Under the pieces are notes generated by a model. That model had not been told where the DNA came from, did not search any database, and was given only the letters and a program-made list of their open reading frames with translations. Both the position numbers and the translations under genes were made by a program. Source: Photorhabdus thracensis (GTDB lineage: Bacteria; Pseudomonadota; Gammaproteobacteria; Enterobacterales; Enterobacteriaceae). From it: 64,000 nt of DNA. The stretch spans positions 2,666,001 through 2,730,000 of the forward strand of contig NZ_CP011104.1 in assembly GCF_001010285.1 (NCBI RefSeq), read 5' to 3'. Positions 8,691 to 17,247 of this stretch are shown one piece after another (the stretch's first letter is position 1; every line of letters begins with the position of its first letter).

Positions 8691-9007
8691 GTGTCCCCAC
8701 ACATATTCAGCGTGAATTGAACGATGCATTAGCTAAAGCAGCCATAAATCTTGGCAGTTCGCTGGGGGGAAGGGCAGGCATATTTTGCTTTTTATACAGA
8801 ACTGAAATTGTTTTCTCCTTTTGCATTATGACAAGGAAGAAAGTGAAAGCATTAATTAAAGTACTCTTAATTCATTAATAAGCGTAAGGCTACGTTCAAG
8901 TATCTTAAGTAGTTTCAGTGATGAACCAGAGGGAATGCGGTGGTGCAGGTAGTGTCCATTGATGCCCATAAAAATAAAATGGGTGGAAGCAAAGTGGACA
9001 TAGGCAA
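8691..9007. other. gene-free stretch left of the ssrA fragment
   Basis: About 315 bp of non-coding, low-complexity sequence. One frame (around 8700-8880) is open for ~58 codons (HIQRELNDALAKAAINLGSS) but has no start or recognisable family. Nothing else is assignable. Confidence 0.35.
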
Positions 9008-9040
9008 AGAAAAAGGGGCTACGCTTCCGCGTAACCCCTT
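9007..9040 (-). terminator. rho-independent terminator of ssrA
   Basis: On the minus strand AAGGGGTTACGCGGAAGCGT continues AGCCCC and a T-run. It forms a strong GC stem with a U-tract and lies 9 bases beyond the ssrA 3' end, as in enteric ssrA genes. Confidence 0.8.
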
Positions 9041-9048
9041 GATTTATT

Positions 9049-9077
9049 TGGTGGAGCTGGCGGGAGTTGAACCCGCG
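9049..9077 (-). ncRNA. ssrA: 3' end of tmRNA gene (ssrA), prophage attachment site
   Basis: The minus strand reads CGCGGGTTCAACTCCCGCC then AGCTCCACCA, the acceptor/T-arm end of tmRNA. Only ~29 bp match; the rest of ssrA is absent. The neighbouring integrase starts 77 bp away, so this is the att half left when a phage integrated into ssrA. The terminator beyond it marks this as the original chromosomal 3' side. The regenerated full ssrA should lie at the far end of the prophage and is not in the window. Confidence 0.82.
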
Positions 9078-9153
9078 TTATTTGTTTTGCATCTTATTGT
9101 TATAAATAATATTTTTATGAAATATCTTCGCTGCGTATCCTTTGCAGCTCCTT

Positions 9154-10440
9154 TCATGTCCCACCACTGACCTGTTTGGGTTTGTATGTGCTGCCGTCAT
9201 AGTCTTTCAGATATGATCCATAATGTCTGAAAAGCATCTCTGGGCCTTTATGTCCCATTTGAGCGGCAAGCCAGAAAAGATTAACTCCCTGGCTAATGTG
9301 TTTTGTTGCAAATGTGTGCCTTGTCTGATATGGGTTGCGATACCGAATTCCAGCCTTTCTCAGTGTAGGCACCCAGGCTTTTTTACGAATTGCATCTGCA
9401 CCTGCCCAAGCCTCGCCTGTTTTAGGATCTTCAAATATCACGTTGCCTTTCATGAAAGTGAATGCCTTCTGATTTAATAGGGCCGACATAGCGTCTGTGT
9501 TCAGTTCGACTTTTCTGGTACCGGCTTTTGTCTTCGTTCCTTTTATTATTCCCACAACTTTTGCCGACTGGACATGTGCGGTTTTGCCAATAAAGTCGAT
9601 ATCTTGCCACCGAAGCGCACATAACTCGGAGCTTCTAAGTCCTGTATGTATCGCAAAAAGGAATAAATTTTCCCATTGCTTTTGTTTATTGCCTGCTGCT
9701 GACAGTAATGCAGTAACCTCGTTAGGAGATAGGGGGTCAACAATATATTCGCTATCATTTTCTATTCGTTCAGTTTGATACCGTGATGCTGTGACTAAAT
9801 TCACAGGATTCATACAATCAGGCAATCAGTAACTGCTTCATCTATGGCGCTTCGTAAAAATGACAGATTGTTCCTGATTGTTTTCAGAGCAGTTGATCGT
9901 TTTTGAATCCAAGTTTTTAATATTGCTGGTGTTAAATAAGATTCCAAAATAGCGCTACATCTTATACTACTCATAATTCTATATATAACAATGGGTTGAA
10001 GAAGGCCATGTGTAGCAAAATTATGAAATGTTATTTAACTCTATAACGGGAATTTTATGTAATTCAGATAGAGCAGTTTTACATTTTTTATATCCATTAA
10101 TTGTGGATGGTGATAAATTTCGGGTTTCACAGATTTTTAAATACTCATCTAAATAATCTTTTATTGTTCTACCTTTATTGACATTTCCGAATATTTTTAG
10201 ACGTGATGAATTAGGGAAAAATTCAGCATAAATAAAAATATCCCGTTCAATTTTATTGTATATTTCGCCGAGTTTACGCTCGGCATATTTAATATTTTTG
10301 GGCGTCACTTCCAGATTTGAGAGGGGTTCTCGGCATTTAACCCCCTTATATGTAAAAGAGATATTTATAGTTTCACCAGAACGATGTTTCCTTACTGTAA
10401 TGCCTCTGGGCAATTTGCTATACTGTTTTTCCTGGCCCAC
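9154..10440 (-). pseudogene. int: phage tyrosine integrase, disrupted
   Basis: The N-terminal part (10021-10440; GITVRKHRSGETINISFTYK, then DYLDEYLKICETRNLSPST) is an arm-binding plus core-binding domain. The C-terminal part (9154-9825) has the full catalytic set: R in THTGLRSSELCAL-like IHTGLRSSEL, HxxR in QTRHTFAT, H in MGHKG and Tyr in FRHYGSYL. Between them the frame is broken twice. A segment of roughly 100 bp interrupts ELNNI and the expected TPAILKTWIQ, and one base is missing where AVTDCLIV should continue into LNPVNLV. The enzyme is therefore probably inactive. The gene lies beside the ssrA att fragment and overlaps xis at its 5' end, the lambdoid arrangement. Confidence 0.85.
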
Positions 10441-10607
10441 TTAGCTACCTCATTTAAATCAATCCAGCGTTCCTTAACACCTTCAACTTTCAGTACATGT
10501 ACGCCATCAAGCCAAACACCGCGCTGAATGCGTTTATTAATTGCATCAACTGTTTCCCCTGTTGCATAGCAATAAGTGGATATGGGAACACATTCAATAT
10601 TTACCAT
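10392..10607 (-). CDS. xis: excisionase family protein
   Basis: A 71-residue protein: VPISTYCYATGETVDAINKR, then GVWLDGVHVLKV and ERWIDLNEVAKWARKN. The layout (helix-turn plus wing, Trp-rich) matches phage excisionases that bend attP DNA with integrase. It overlaps the integrase start by 49 bp, like lambda xis/int. A GAGG site lies eight bases before the ATG. Assignment is from motif recall and position. Confidence 0.75.
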   Translation of the reverse strand: MVNIECVPISTYCYATGETVDAINKRIQRGVWLDGVHVLKVEGVKERWIDLNEVAKWARKNSIANCPEALQ

Positions 10608-10611
10608 TTAT

Positions 10612-10782
10612 TTACCTCACATGGTTTTGCCTCATCATTGATATAATGATCAGATCAACGGCAGCACAAACACGGGTAATATCACCTTGATTGCAAGATG
10701 TATTTTTGACACTGGCTGCTAATCTTCCCAATTTGATATCGAAGTTGGTTAATAACTGTTGTCCTGGTTGCCAGGGTTGCAT
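10612..10782 (-). CDS. small phage protein (56 aa)
   Basis: MQPWQPGQQLLTNFDIKLGR followed by LAASVKNTSCNQGDITRV, ending just before xis. GGAG lies eight bases upstream of its ATG and the stop is 5 bp from the xis start, so it is likely a real member of the leftward early operon. No known family is recognised. Confidence 0.6.
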   Translation of the reverse strand: MQPWQPGQQLLTNFDIKLGRLAASVKNTSCNQGDITRVCAAVDLIIISMMRQNHVR

Positions 10783-10852
10783 GATGGTTCTCCGGTCAAT
10801 GGATTTACCATCATGCTATTCATTGTGTTACCTGATTTCTGATTAAGCTTAA

Positions 10853-11020
10853 TCAGTTTTGAGTGTGAATTATGGCCTCAATGGGTAAACACTCAAAAAT
10901 TCCAGGGCCTTGCATCCCCATATCTGCTATGAAATTTTTTTCATCCTGGTAAATATGGCCGTAAGGAATGTACTGGCAGTTTATCGAAGAACATACAAGT
11001 AGAAACAGACCGTATATCAT
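10853..11020 (-). CDS. small phage protein with hydrophobic N-terminus (55 aa)
   Basis: Begins MIYGLFLLVCSSINCQYIPY, which could be a signal or lipoprotein-type leader. Its ATG overlaps the stop of the upstream 58-aa gene (ATGA) and a GAGGG site precedes it. Function unknown. Confidence 0.55.
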   Translation of the reverse strand: MIYGLFLLVCSSINCQYIPYGHIYQDEKNFIADMGMQGPGIFECLPIEAIIHTQN

Positions 11021-11193
11021 TTTCGGTCCCTCATTTTCTCGATAGCTTGAGAATTGGATACTGGAACTATTTTAACGTCAAATGGGAAATCATAGAGTAC
11101 ATTACAACTCCTATCGATAATGATGATCCCATTGCGACCATCAGGTAGCGTTAATTTAACAATTTCATTTTTGCTGTGTGAATGTCTTAACAT
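11017..11193 (-). CDS. small phage protein (58 aa)
   Basis: MLRHSHSKNEIVKLTLPDGR then NGIIIIDRSCNVLYDFPFDV. The start is preceded by AAAAGAGACAGACCA, one of several closely similar leaders in this prophage. It overlaps both neighbours, as expected of a tightly packed early operon. No family recognised. Confidence 0.6.
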   Translation of the reverse strand: MLRHSHSKNEIVKLTLPDGRNGIIIIDRSCNVLYDFPFDVKIVPVSNSQAIEKMRDRK

Positions 11194-11315
11194 TGGTCTG
11201 TCTCTTTTAATTTACCTTCAATTTCGCATTCTGCTGCATGTTTTTTATCTAATAGACACATGACGAGAAATACAAACGTAAATTCTACATGCTTGTCGGA
11301 TTTATTTTTTGACAT
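11187..11315 (-). CDS. small phage protein (42 aa)
   Basis: MSKNKSDKHVEFTFVFLVMC then LLDKKHAAECEIEG. The stop lies within the next gene's start region, so the two are probably coupled. The Shine-Dalgarno (GTGGG) is modest. Function unknown. Confidence 0.45.
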   Translation of the reverse strand: MSKNKSDKHVEFTFVFLVMCLLDKKHAAECEIEGKLKETDQC

Positions 11316-11351
11316 TACCCACTTGTGTTAATTTAAGGTAATGCTAAATAT

Positions 11352-11540
11352 CTAATGGAGGTAATATTGGTTATTTCCAGTTAATTCATTTTCCATTGAG
11401 GCCAGTAATTTATTTTTTAATTGAGCAATGATTTTCTTTTCTTCATCTGTAATATCTTGACTTTCTCCTGTTATCCATTCTACTTGGTATTTATTTAGGT
11501 TTTCATCAAATGAGATAATGATTTCTAATCGTGCAGCCAT
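11352..11540 (-). CDS. small phage protein (62 aa)
   Basis: MAARLEIIISFDENLNKYQV then an acidic stretch (GESQDITDEEKKIIAQLKNK). A GGAG site precedes the ATG. It lies between the Gp157-like gene and the other small early genes. No family recognised. Confidence 0.6.
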   Translation of the reverse strand: MAARLEIIISFDENLNKYQVEWITGESQDITDEEKKIIAQLKNKLLASMENELTGNNQYYLH

Positions 11541-11591
11541 AAATCACTCCATATTATTTATTGCCCCAGTATTTGTGGGATGTAATGAATA

Positions 11592-12088
11592 TTAACGTAC
11601 TTGCAGGCTTCTCTGGCCGATTTCAATATGAGCTCCCGGTACATTGATACCGTTTTCAATAGCTTCTTTGATGGCTTTTTGTCCGGGGCGGTAATTGTCT
11701 GCACATCAACTAACTCATCAGGTAATTTTGACTCATCATCAATGATGACATTCATAATACCTTTTCTGGCTGTGAACGTGTTTCTGGTAGTTCGTAGTGA
11801 ATCCATGCCGGCTTTCAGTAAACAGTCCAGCGCATACTTTTTTAGGTTTTTTACTTGCCTTTCGAATGATTTTTTACGGTCAGTGAGTCGCTTAGACTCA
11901 TCCGCAAGAATCTTGGCTTGGCCTTCTATATTGCGAACATGGATCATGATAGCGTCAAGTTTATCACCGATAGTACATTCGATACTTTCAAGTGTATCGG
12001 CGATATCTTCTGGCGAGAACTCGCCGGTTTCTACCAACTGTTGTAATTTTTCATAATCTGCTGCTAATGCAATTGCGGTTGTGGTCAT
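11592..12088 (-). pseudogene. siphovirus Gp157-like early protein, single-base frameshift
   Basis: The product resembles the Gp157 family (PF05565), long coiled early phage proteins: LQQLVETGEFSPEDIADTLE, then KLDAIMIHVRNIEGQAKILA and SFERQVKNLKKYALDCLLKA. At 11676-11680 the sense strand has five A's after GAC. With six, the frame continues KKAIKEAIENGINVPGAHIE and stops at 11592-11594, giving the expected family C-terminus. As written, the frame shifts and ends at 11558 with unrelated residues. It starts at ATG 12088, overlapping the upstream gene's TGA (ATGA). Either a genuine frameshift or a homopolymer sequencing error. Confidence 0.75.
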
Positions 12089-13845
12089 TGGTTTGCCTCT
12101 TCTAATTGGGTTAAACATTCTTTCTCTATTTCATTCAAGCGACGCAGACGACCAGATAAGTACTTTTCATAATCCTTGTCTCCTTTGGCCTTGGAATTGC
12201 CTAAATGAATGCTTAATTCACGGATAAGGGTAGATGCTATGCCGCGAATTTCATTTTTGCTGACAGCGGTGCGCATAGTTTCTGTATTACGGGTGAACTT
12301 ATCGTCTAGTTCCTTGCGTAATCTGACTAGATCCTCGGCCTTATCACTGGCGGCCTTGATTTCAAATTCAATATTATTGTCAGCCAGATATTCAGGGTTG
12401 TCATGCATACCCATAAATACATCAGCAGAAAATCCAAGCATCGATAACGCTTTCTTTATAGCATCGGTGAGTGATTTCTTGATGGCCTCTCCATCTGTTT
12501 TAATTCCATATTTGGTTCTGTACATGTATGGTGTTGCACCATAACTTTCAATTTCAGCACAAATGTCACATTCAACCAGATACCAAAAGAGAATTTTGAT
12601 AGAGTGATTTTGTTCACATATTAATGTGCCGTCAGAATCACGTAAGAATCGGCTCCCAATTTGTTTATTTTTGTCGTCATAGATAGGTTCTGACATGGGT
12701 GCACCATTGATCAGTTTTTCTTCTGTGACATTACAGCCCCATCCATAACCGAATGGTCCGAATAGTTCTGTTGCCCGCATAAACATATAGTTACTGTTTA
12801 TGCTTGTACCATTGAACCCCATTCCCTCCAATGGTTTTGTAAAGTGGGGATCGGTACGTTGGACAGCCTTCCAGATACGGAGATTAGTTTGCTGTTCATT
12901 GCCTTGTGCCTTGATAGTTTCTTCCAGCAAATTGGCCCGATGTTGGAAGTTATCATCATTGGTGCTCAGGGTGGCGACAGGAGGCAATGAGGTGACTTCA
13001 TCATCCGCCGTAGTGTTGTCTTGTGCAGTCTCTTCTACTGCTTTGTCCTCTTTGGTTTGCTTGGTTTTTCTGGTCTTGAGAGACTTGGCTTCGCTTTTTT
13101 TCTCCTTAACCTGTAGCGCTGCCTGTTGGGTTTCAACTTCATCTGGAGTGACATCTGTTATTGAGGCTTCTGATGTTGACACCGAATAATTGGAAACCTT
13201 GGGTTTCTCTTCTGGTAATTCAACGGGTATGTCGGTATCACTTAAAGTACAGTTTAAGAATTCCTTAATAGCGACGGCATCGGTCAGAAATTCAGGGTGG
13301 TGTTTACCTTCACGTACGACTCTGAAAAGCGTTTCCCGTGGAATGGACAGAGCGTCGGTTCTGATACGAAATGCGGTAGACCACTGCCGCCATGCTTCAT
13401 TGTTATTTGTTATCAGTTGCTTAGCTTCTTTCATACTGTGTGACATAATCGCCCAGCAATGAAAGTCACCGTCTAGTAATGCCAGTGCAATTTCCAGATC
13501 TAACGTGGCGTAAGTGTGATTAAAATCACGTGTAGTAATAGATGGGTTTTTCTTTGGTTCGAGCGTTCTAGCCTGCCATGTGGTGCCGTTGAACTCGTAT
13601 TCAGTAGCAAATTTTTCATCAAATTTACCAATTGGTGGGCGAGGGAAGCCTTGTATATCTTTACAAATAATCGGTTTTGATGTGTTGAAGTTGCTCATAT
13701 CGTCCGCGTACTCTTCCCCAAGGTAAACAATGGCCATAGCTTTAGCCATTTTTTCGGAATTGGCTTCGAGTGCAATTGCAAGTGGTACGGCTCCATTTTT
13801 TTGAGCTTTTTTTGTCGGCTCAAAGACACAGATATATGTGAACAT
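12085..13845 (-). CDS. phage recombination protein: RecE-like N-terminus joined to a Rad52-like annealing domain
   Basis: 586 residues. The first ~240 (RIRTDALSIPRETLFRVVRE, GKHHPEFLTDAVAIKEFLN, TLSDTDIPVE) match the non-nuclease N-terminal region of Rac-type RecE/exonuclease VIII. A charged low-complexity linker (KSEAKSLKTRKTKQTKEDKA) follows. The last ~280 residues resemble Rad52/ERF-like single-strand annealing proteins: GFNGTSINSNYMFMRATELF, GPFGYGWGCNV, then EAIKKSLTDAIKKALSMLGF and SADVFMGMHDNPEY. No RecE nuclease catalytic domain is visible, so the protein probably anneals rather than degrades DNA. It starts behind the recurrent leader AAAGAGGCAAGACCA. Its last codons overlap the Gp157-like gene. 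Confidence 0.72.
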   Translation of the reverse strand: MFTYICVFEPTKKAQKNGAVPLAIALEANSEKMAKAMAIVYLGEEYADDMSNFNTSKPIICKDIQGFPRPPIGKFDEKFATEYEFNGTTWQARTLEPKKNPSITTRDFNHTYATLDLEIALALLDGDFHCWAIMSHSMKEAKQLITNNNEAWRQWSTAFRIRTDALSIPRETLFRVVREGKHHPEFLTDAVAIKEFLNCTLSDTDIPVELPEEKPKVSNYSVSTSEASITDVTPDEVETQQAALQVKEKKSEAKSLKTRKTKQTKEDKAVEETAQDNTTADDEVTSLPPVATLSTNDDNFQHRANLLEETIKAQGNEQQTNLRIWKAVQRTDPHFTKPLEGMGFNGTSINSNYMFMRATELFGPFGYGWGCNVTEEKLINGAPMSEPIYDDKNKQIGSRFLRDSDGTLICEQNHSIKILFWYLVECDICAEIESYGATPYMYRTKYGIKTDGEAIKKSLTDAIKKALSMLGFSADVFMGMHDNPEYLADNNIEFEIKAASDKAEDLVRLRKELDDKFTRNTETMRTAVSKNEIRGIASTLIRELSIHLGNSKAKGDKDYEKYLSGRLRRLNEIEKECLTQLEEANQ

Positions 13846-13902
13846 TGGTCTTGCCTCTTTAATAAATTGCTTTTTTTGCCAATCTTATTGCTGCCTTAAT
13901 CC

Positions 13903-15133
13903 CAGGGCGCGAGCATACTTTTTTACCCCCCCCCCCTTGAATGAACCGTAATTATATGATCTCATTCTCCTTATTTTTCTTTTTAATACTCGCCCATGAA
14001 TCCGAACCAGACCCTGATTGAACATTTAACCGTTGTGAAAGAAACTCGTTCTGACATCAATCGTCAATACGAGCTGATTGATGTTATTTTTCTTGTCATC
14101 AGCGCCATTCTCGCTGGCGCTGAAGGTTGGCAAGATATTGAAACTTATGGTCGGGCCAAAATTACGTGGCTGAAAAAATATCGCCCCTTTCTCAGTGGAA
14201 TACCATGCCGACACACGGTTGCCAGAATTGTGCGCGCTATTGAACTTGATTCGCTGTTGGAGGCTTTGCTCAACTGGATCAATGAACAACGTGAACAGGC
14301 AGGGAAACCGGTCATTGCCTTCGATGGAAAAGTTCTGCGACGCGCCTACCGTAATGAAAAGCAAAACGCCGTCCAACTGGTCACGGCATATGATACGGAA
14401 CAAGGATTAGTCCTGAGCCAGAAAGCCACTGCCACGAAAAACGGGGAAATCAGTATCGTGCGGCAGATGTTGGATATCCTTGACCTGAAAGGCAGCATCG
14501 TCACGCTGGATGCTTTGCATTGTCAGCGCCAAACGCTGGAAAAAATCAGCGAAAAGAAAGCCCATGTCGTGGTTCAGGTGAAAAAAAATCAACCCCATCT
14601 GTGGGAAGCCGTCCAATCGCAATTTCAGGCGGTGTTTGATGCCGGTAAAGAAAAAATTATCACGGAAGTTAAGCAAGAAGCCCATGGCCGGCGTGAAGAG
14701 CGTTATGTGTTTCAGTTAAAGCCCCAATTTACGGCAGAATTAATCGAGAAATGGCCGACCATTCGTAGCATTATCGCCGTAGAACGTCACCGGACACAAA
14801 ATGGCAAAGGAACGGTGGACACGTCTTATTATGTGAGTTCCCTTTCGCCCAAGCATAAATCACTGGGATATTATATTCGCCAGCATTGGCGGATTGAAAA
14901 TACCCAGCACTATATTCTTGATGTGGTCTTTAAAGAAGATGATTCACGAATTGTTCTGGAGGGTGCAGTTGAGAATCTGGCCTTATTCCGTCGTATCGTC
15001 CTGAATCTGGTCAAACAATGCGATTGCGGGGCACCGAGCCAAAGGAACAAGCTTAAAAAAGCGGGTTGGTGCGATGATTATCGGGCAAGAGTTTTCTTTG
15101 GATGAATAGCAGTCAAAGTATGCTCGTGCCCTG
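13903..15133 (+). mobile_element. ISAs1-family insertion sequence (1231 bp)
   Basis: Near-perfect 19-bp inverted repeats: CAGGGCGCGAGCATACTTT (13903-13921) and CAGGGCACGAGCATACTTT (complement of 15115-15133). It is flanked by a 9-bp direct repeat CCTTAATCC (13894-13902 and 15134-15142), matching the 8-10 bp duplication known for this family. An 11-C run sits at 13926-13936 between the end and the transposase. Confidence 0.93.
13996..15105 (+). CDS. ISAs1-family transposase
   Basis: 369 residues with the ISAs1/DDE_Tnp_1-associated N-terminal domain (YELIDVIFLVISAILAGAEG, WQDIETYG). Catalytic positions are D in VIAFDGKVLRRAY, D in SIVTLDALHCQRQTLE and E in HWRIENTQHYILDVVF. The gene is intact, so the element may still move. 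Confidence 0.93.
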   Translation: MNPNQTLIEHLTVVKETRSDINRQYELIDVIFLVISAILAGAEGWQDIETYGRAKITWLKKYRPFLSGIPCRHTVARIVRAIELDSLLEALLNWINEQREQAGKPVIAFDGKVLRRAYRNEKQNAVQLVTAYDTEQGLVLSQKATATKNGEISIVRQMLDILDLKGSIVTLDALHCQRQTLEKISEKKAHVVVQVKKNQPHLWEAVQSQFQAVFDAGKEKIITEVKQEAHGRREERYVFQLKPQFTAELIEKWPTIRSIIAVERHRTQNGKGTVDTSYYVSSLSPKHKSLGYYIRQHWRIENTQHYILDVVFKEDDSRIVLEGAVENLALFRRIVLNLVKQCDCGAPSQRNKLKKAGWCDDYRARVFFG

Positions 15134-15365
15134 CCTTAATCCCGGCTTTTGGCATTTTGACTTTTGGATATAATCCCTTGACAGCATTTGAATAAACCAT
15201 TCCTGTCGTTGGGTAATATTCAACTCGCCTTTTGCCACCGATAATAGATATATGCATAGTTGCGTTTGTTGTATCGCTATTATTTTCATGCTCAATAGCA
15301 ATTAAATCATTATCTAGGATTAAATTAATTACATCATTTATGTTTTTCATAAATACACCTGAGCC

Positions 15366-15710
15366 TTAATCAGGTATTTTTTCATCAGATTTAGACATTG
15401 GTTTTTCTTCAATGCATAACAATGATTGAATATGGCCCTCAAGTTCAGAGGCTTTAGCATGAGCTTCCGCAAGAACTTTATTTTGTTCTTTCTTTAGAGT
15501 ATCAATTTGTGAGTTTATAAAGTCTGGACGACTAATATTTGGATATGGGATTTCTATATCATGAATAGTGACAACTGTACCAAAGATCGATGCATTTCCG
15601 TGTTTACTTGCGTCATGTGGTAAGACTGTGATGTTCATTTTTCGTGAAATATTATTTTCGATAGCGTGAACATAGAGCTTTACTTGTATTGTTTCTTGTT
15701 GTGCTTTCAT
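15366..15710 (-). CDS. phage early protein (114 aa)
   Basis: Starts MKAQQETIQVKLYVHAIENN at 15710 behind AGGAGTTGCT; a longer TTG frame is less likely. The C-terminal half is helical and charged (DTLKKEQNKVLAEAHAKASE). It is the most promoter-proximal clear gene of the leftward operon. Just upstream (15730-15753) the recurrent leader AGAAGAGGCAAGACCA precedes a seven-codon frame, MISIIDR, which may be a leader peptide or a deletion scar. No family recognised. Confidence 0.6.
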   Translation of the reverse strand: MKAQQETIQVKLYVHAIENNISRKMNITVLPHDASKHGNASIFGTVVTIHDIEIPYPNISRPDFINSQIDTLKKEQNKVLAEAHAKASELEGHIQSLLCIEEKPMSKSDEKIPD

Positions 15711-15833
15711 AGCAACTCCTGATATATTGTTAGCGATCAATGATGGAAATCATTGGTCTTGCCTCTTCTAACGAGTTGGTCCTCGTTAGTAGAAATTCCC
15801 GGTTAGCTTTGGTCGGCGATCCGGGGTAAAAGA

Positions 15834-15859
15834 ACCCGCCACTTCGGTGGGTTTTTTTA
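15834..15859 (+). terminator. rho-independent terminator
   Basis: AACCCGCCACTTCGGTGGGT followed by a T-run. The stem is eight pairs (one G-U) with an ACTTC loop. It is oriented on the plus strand, but the A-run on the other side could let it act leftward as well. Confidence 0.65.
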
Positions 15860-16735
15860 CATCTGTTGATTCTTAGTTTTTCCCCATATTGGTATTAGTT
15901 GGTACGGATTGATCAACGATAAATACCATTCAGAGGTTATGGTTTTAATAAATGTTTCAAACAGACCGATGAATTGGCCTAATTTGATATTCTGCATATC
16001 ATTACACATAAGAACTGTTGTTCGATTGGTTAATGTGCGGGTCTTTCCCCGCCGTCCGTTGATTCACGCAGTTTCTAAGAAACCCGGCAAGAAGAACCGT
16101 AACGCACCAACTGCCAGTGTTTTTGTACCATTCCCACCGCTGGCTGGGGAATCCTGGTGTTGGTTGATCTTTCCTGTTCCACTTTCTGGTAAATACAGTT
16201 GTTATATGTGGTAATCATGGCAGGTCACATTGAACCCTGCTCTTCTCCTCCCTCATGACAATTGAAACTGTAAATTCGGTTTTGAACACTTAACCTAAAC
16301 GGCTGCTGTGCCGTGCTACTGATTAGCAAATCATCTACCTCTTCGTATGTCGGTAGCGACTACTGCGTGGGCGTCCTGCCTGTTTGCTGTTGAAATTGAG
16401 TTCAGTAATTGATAAACGAAAAGTAAAGTAAAAATTAAATAATAAGAAGGGCTTATCAAAGTGTTAAGTTTAACCATTTGATTTATTTTAATTTTTATAT
16501 TTATTTCAAGGTGTGAACTGAATGAATTTTCCCTTGGTGATAGCACTGTGAAATAGGATGGCCAAGATAGTTTTAGAGATTCGCTATGCATATAGCATGA
16601 TAGTTTTTGGGTGTTGGCTGAAGGTTAATTAATTTTTGGATTGGGTGATTGAGGTTAACGGTTTATTCCGTAGGGTTCAGGGTAAGATAAAAATCTTGTT
16701 GATAAATAAGAAAAAAGTCGGATGGCGACTTTTTT
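15860..16735. other. long intergenic region of the prophage early left side
   Basis: About 875 bp between the leftward operon and the CI-like repressor. A frame at 15909-16214 (plus) contains a basic, proline-rich stretch (VFPRRPLIHAVSKKPGKKNR) but lacks a good ribosome site and is not assigned. In lambdoid phages this zone holds the pL leader, nut sites and small lysogeny genes; none could be identified with confidence. Confidence 0.4.
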
Positions 16736-17107
16736 CTATGCTTTCTTTTGCCTCTTTTTATGTAATAATTCTTCTAGTAAATTATCATAATGCCGTTTTT
16801 TATCTTCAAGATTTTTTATTAGATCATCGGCATCACTATCTGGCAGTTCGTCGAATAGCTCTAGAAGAACTTTTTGCTTAGGAGTCAATGTTACTTGTAG
16901 TGGATTTCCTAATTGGTGGGTGTTTGTATCGGCGTCTAAATAACCATCTGGCATTCGATAGTCTTGTTCTAAACGTCTCGCGGCTTTTTCGCCGAAAGAT
17001 GCTTTACCATTCATAAGCTGTGACAAATAACTCTTCTCTTTTTCAGGAAGAGTTTTATCGGAAAACCAATCTCTTAGGCGTTGTTGCCTGATGTTCTTCA
17101 TGCTCAT
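16736..17107 (-). CDS. CI-like phage repressor (short, no peptidase domain)
   Basis: 123 residues. An N-terminal helix-turn-helix is visible in QQRLRDWFSDKTL, then SYLSQLMNGKASFGEKAARR and LEQDYRMPDGYLD, the pattern of C1/XRE repressors. A C-terminal charged helical tail (DELPDSDADDLIKNLEDKKR) replaces the LexA-like autoprotease, so RecA-triggered self-cleavage is not expected. It is divergent from cro with 140 bp of operator DNA between them. Confidence 0.75.
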   Translation of the reverse strand: MSMKNIRQQRLRDWFSDKTLPEKEKSYLSQLMNGKASFGEKAARRLEQDYRMPDGYLDADTNTHQLGNPLQVTLTPKQKVLLELFDELPDSDADDLIKNLEDKKRHYDNLLEELLHKKRQKKA

Positions 17108-17247
17108 TTTATTTATAAGAACCTATATATCTAGGGATTTCACTATTTTTCTACCAGTTAAATTGTGATTAGTATTCACTAAATAAGCAAATGCTTGACA
17201 AATGTTTAGTATTTATTAAACTTTCTGTATTTCTAAAAGGGGTAGTT
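17108..17247. promoter_or_regulatory. CI/Cro switch region with two related operators
   Basis: Two similar inverted repeats lie 37 bp apart centre to centre: TTAGTATTCACTAA (17169-17182, perfect TTAGT/ACTAA arms) and TTTAGTATTTATTAAA (17205-17220). The second overlaps a candidate rightward promoter TTGACA (17195-17200), 16 bp, TAAACT (17217-17222), so a bound repressor would occlude it. The layout is the classic divergent repressor/cro control zone. Confidence 0.6.

Larger units (their letters stand above)
13859..15350 (-). pseudogene. small phage early gene interrupted by ISAs1
   Basis: The 5' part (15134-15350) encodes MKNINDVINLILDNDLIAIE through MPKAGIKA. After removal of the IS and one 9-bp target copy the frame continues AIRLAKKAIY and stops at 13859-13861, so the ancestral protein had ~82 residues. 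In the present sequence the frame runs into the IS end. Function unknown; it lay directly upstream of the RecE/Rad52-like gene in the leftward operon. Confidence 0.75.

Noticed and set aside
9049-9077. Reading the 29-bp motif as a tRNA gene
   Set aside because: Only the T-arm/acceptor part is present, and the sequence plus terminator fit ssrA (tmRNA) better than a tRNA.
15909-16214. A 101-codon plus-strand frame in the prophage
   Set aside because: No ribosome site, no recognised family, and it lies in the expected pL leader zone; described only within the intergenic entry.
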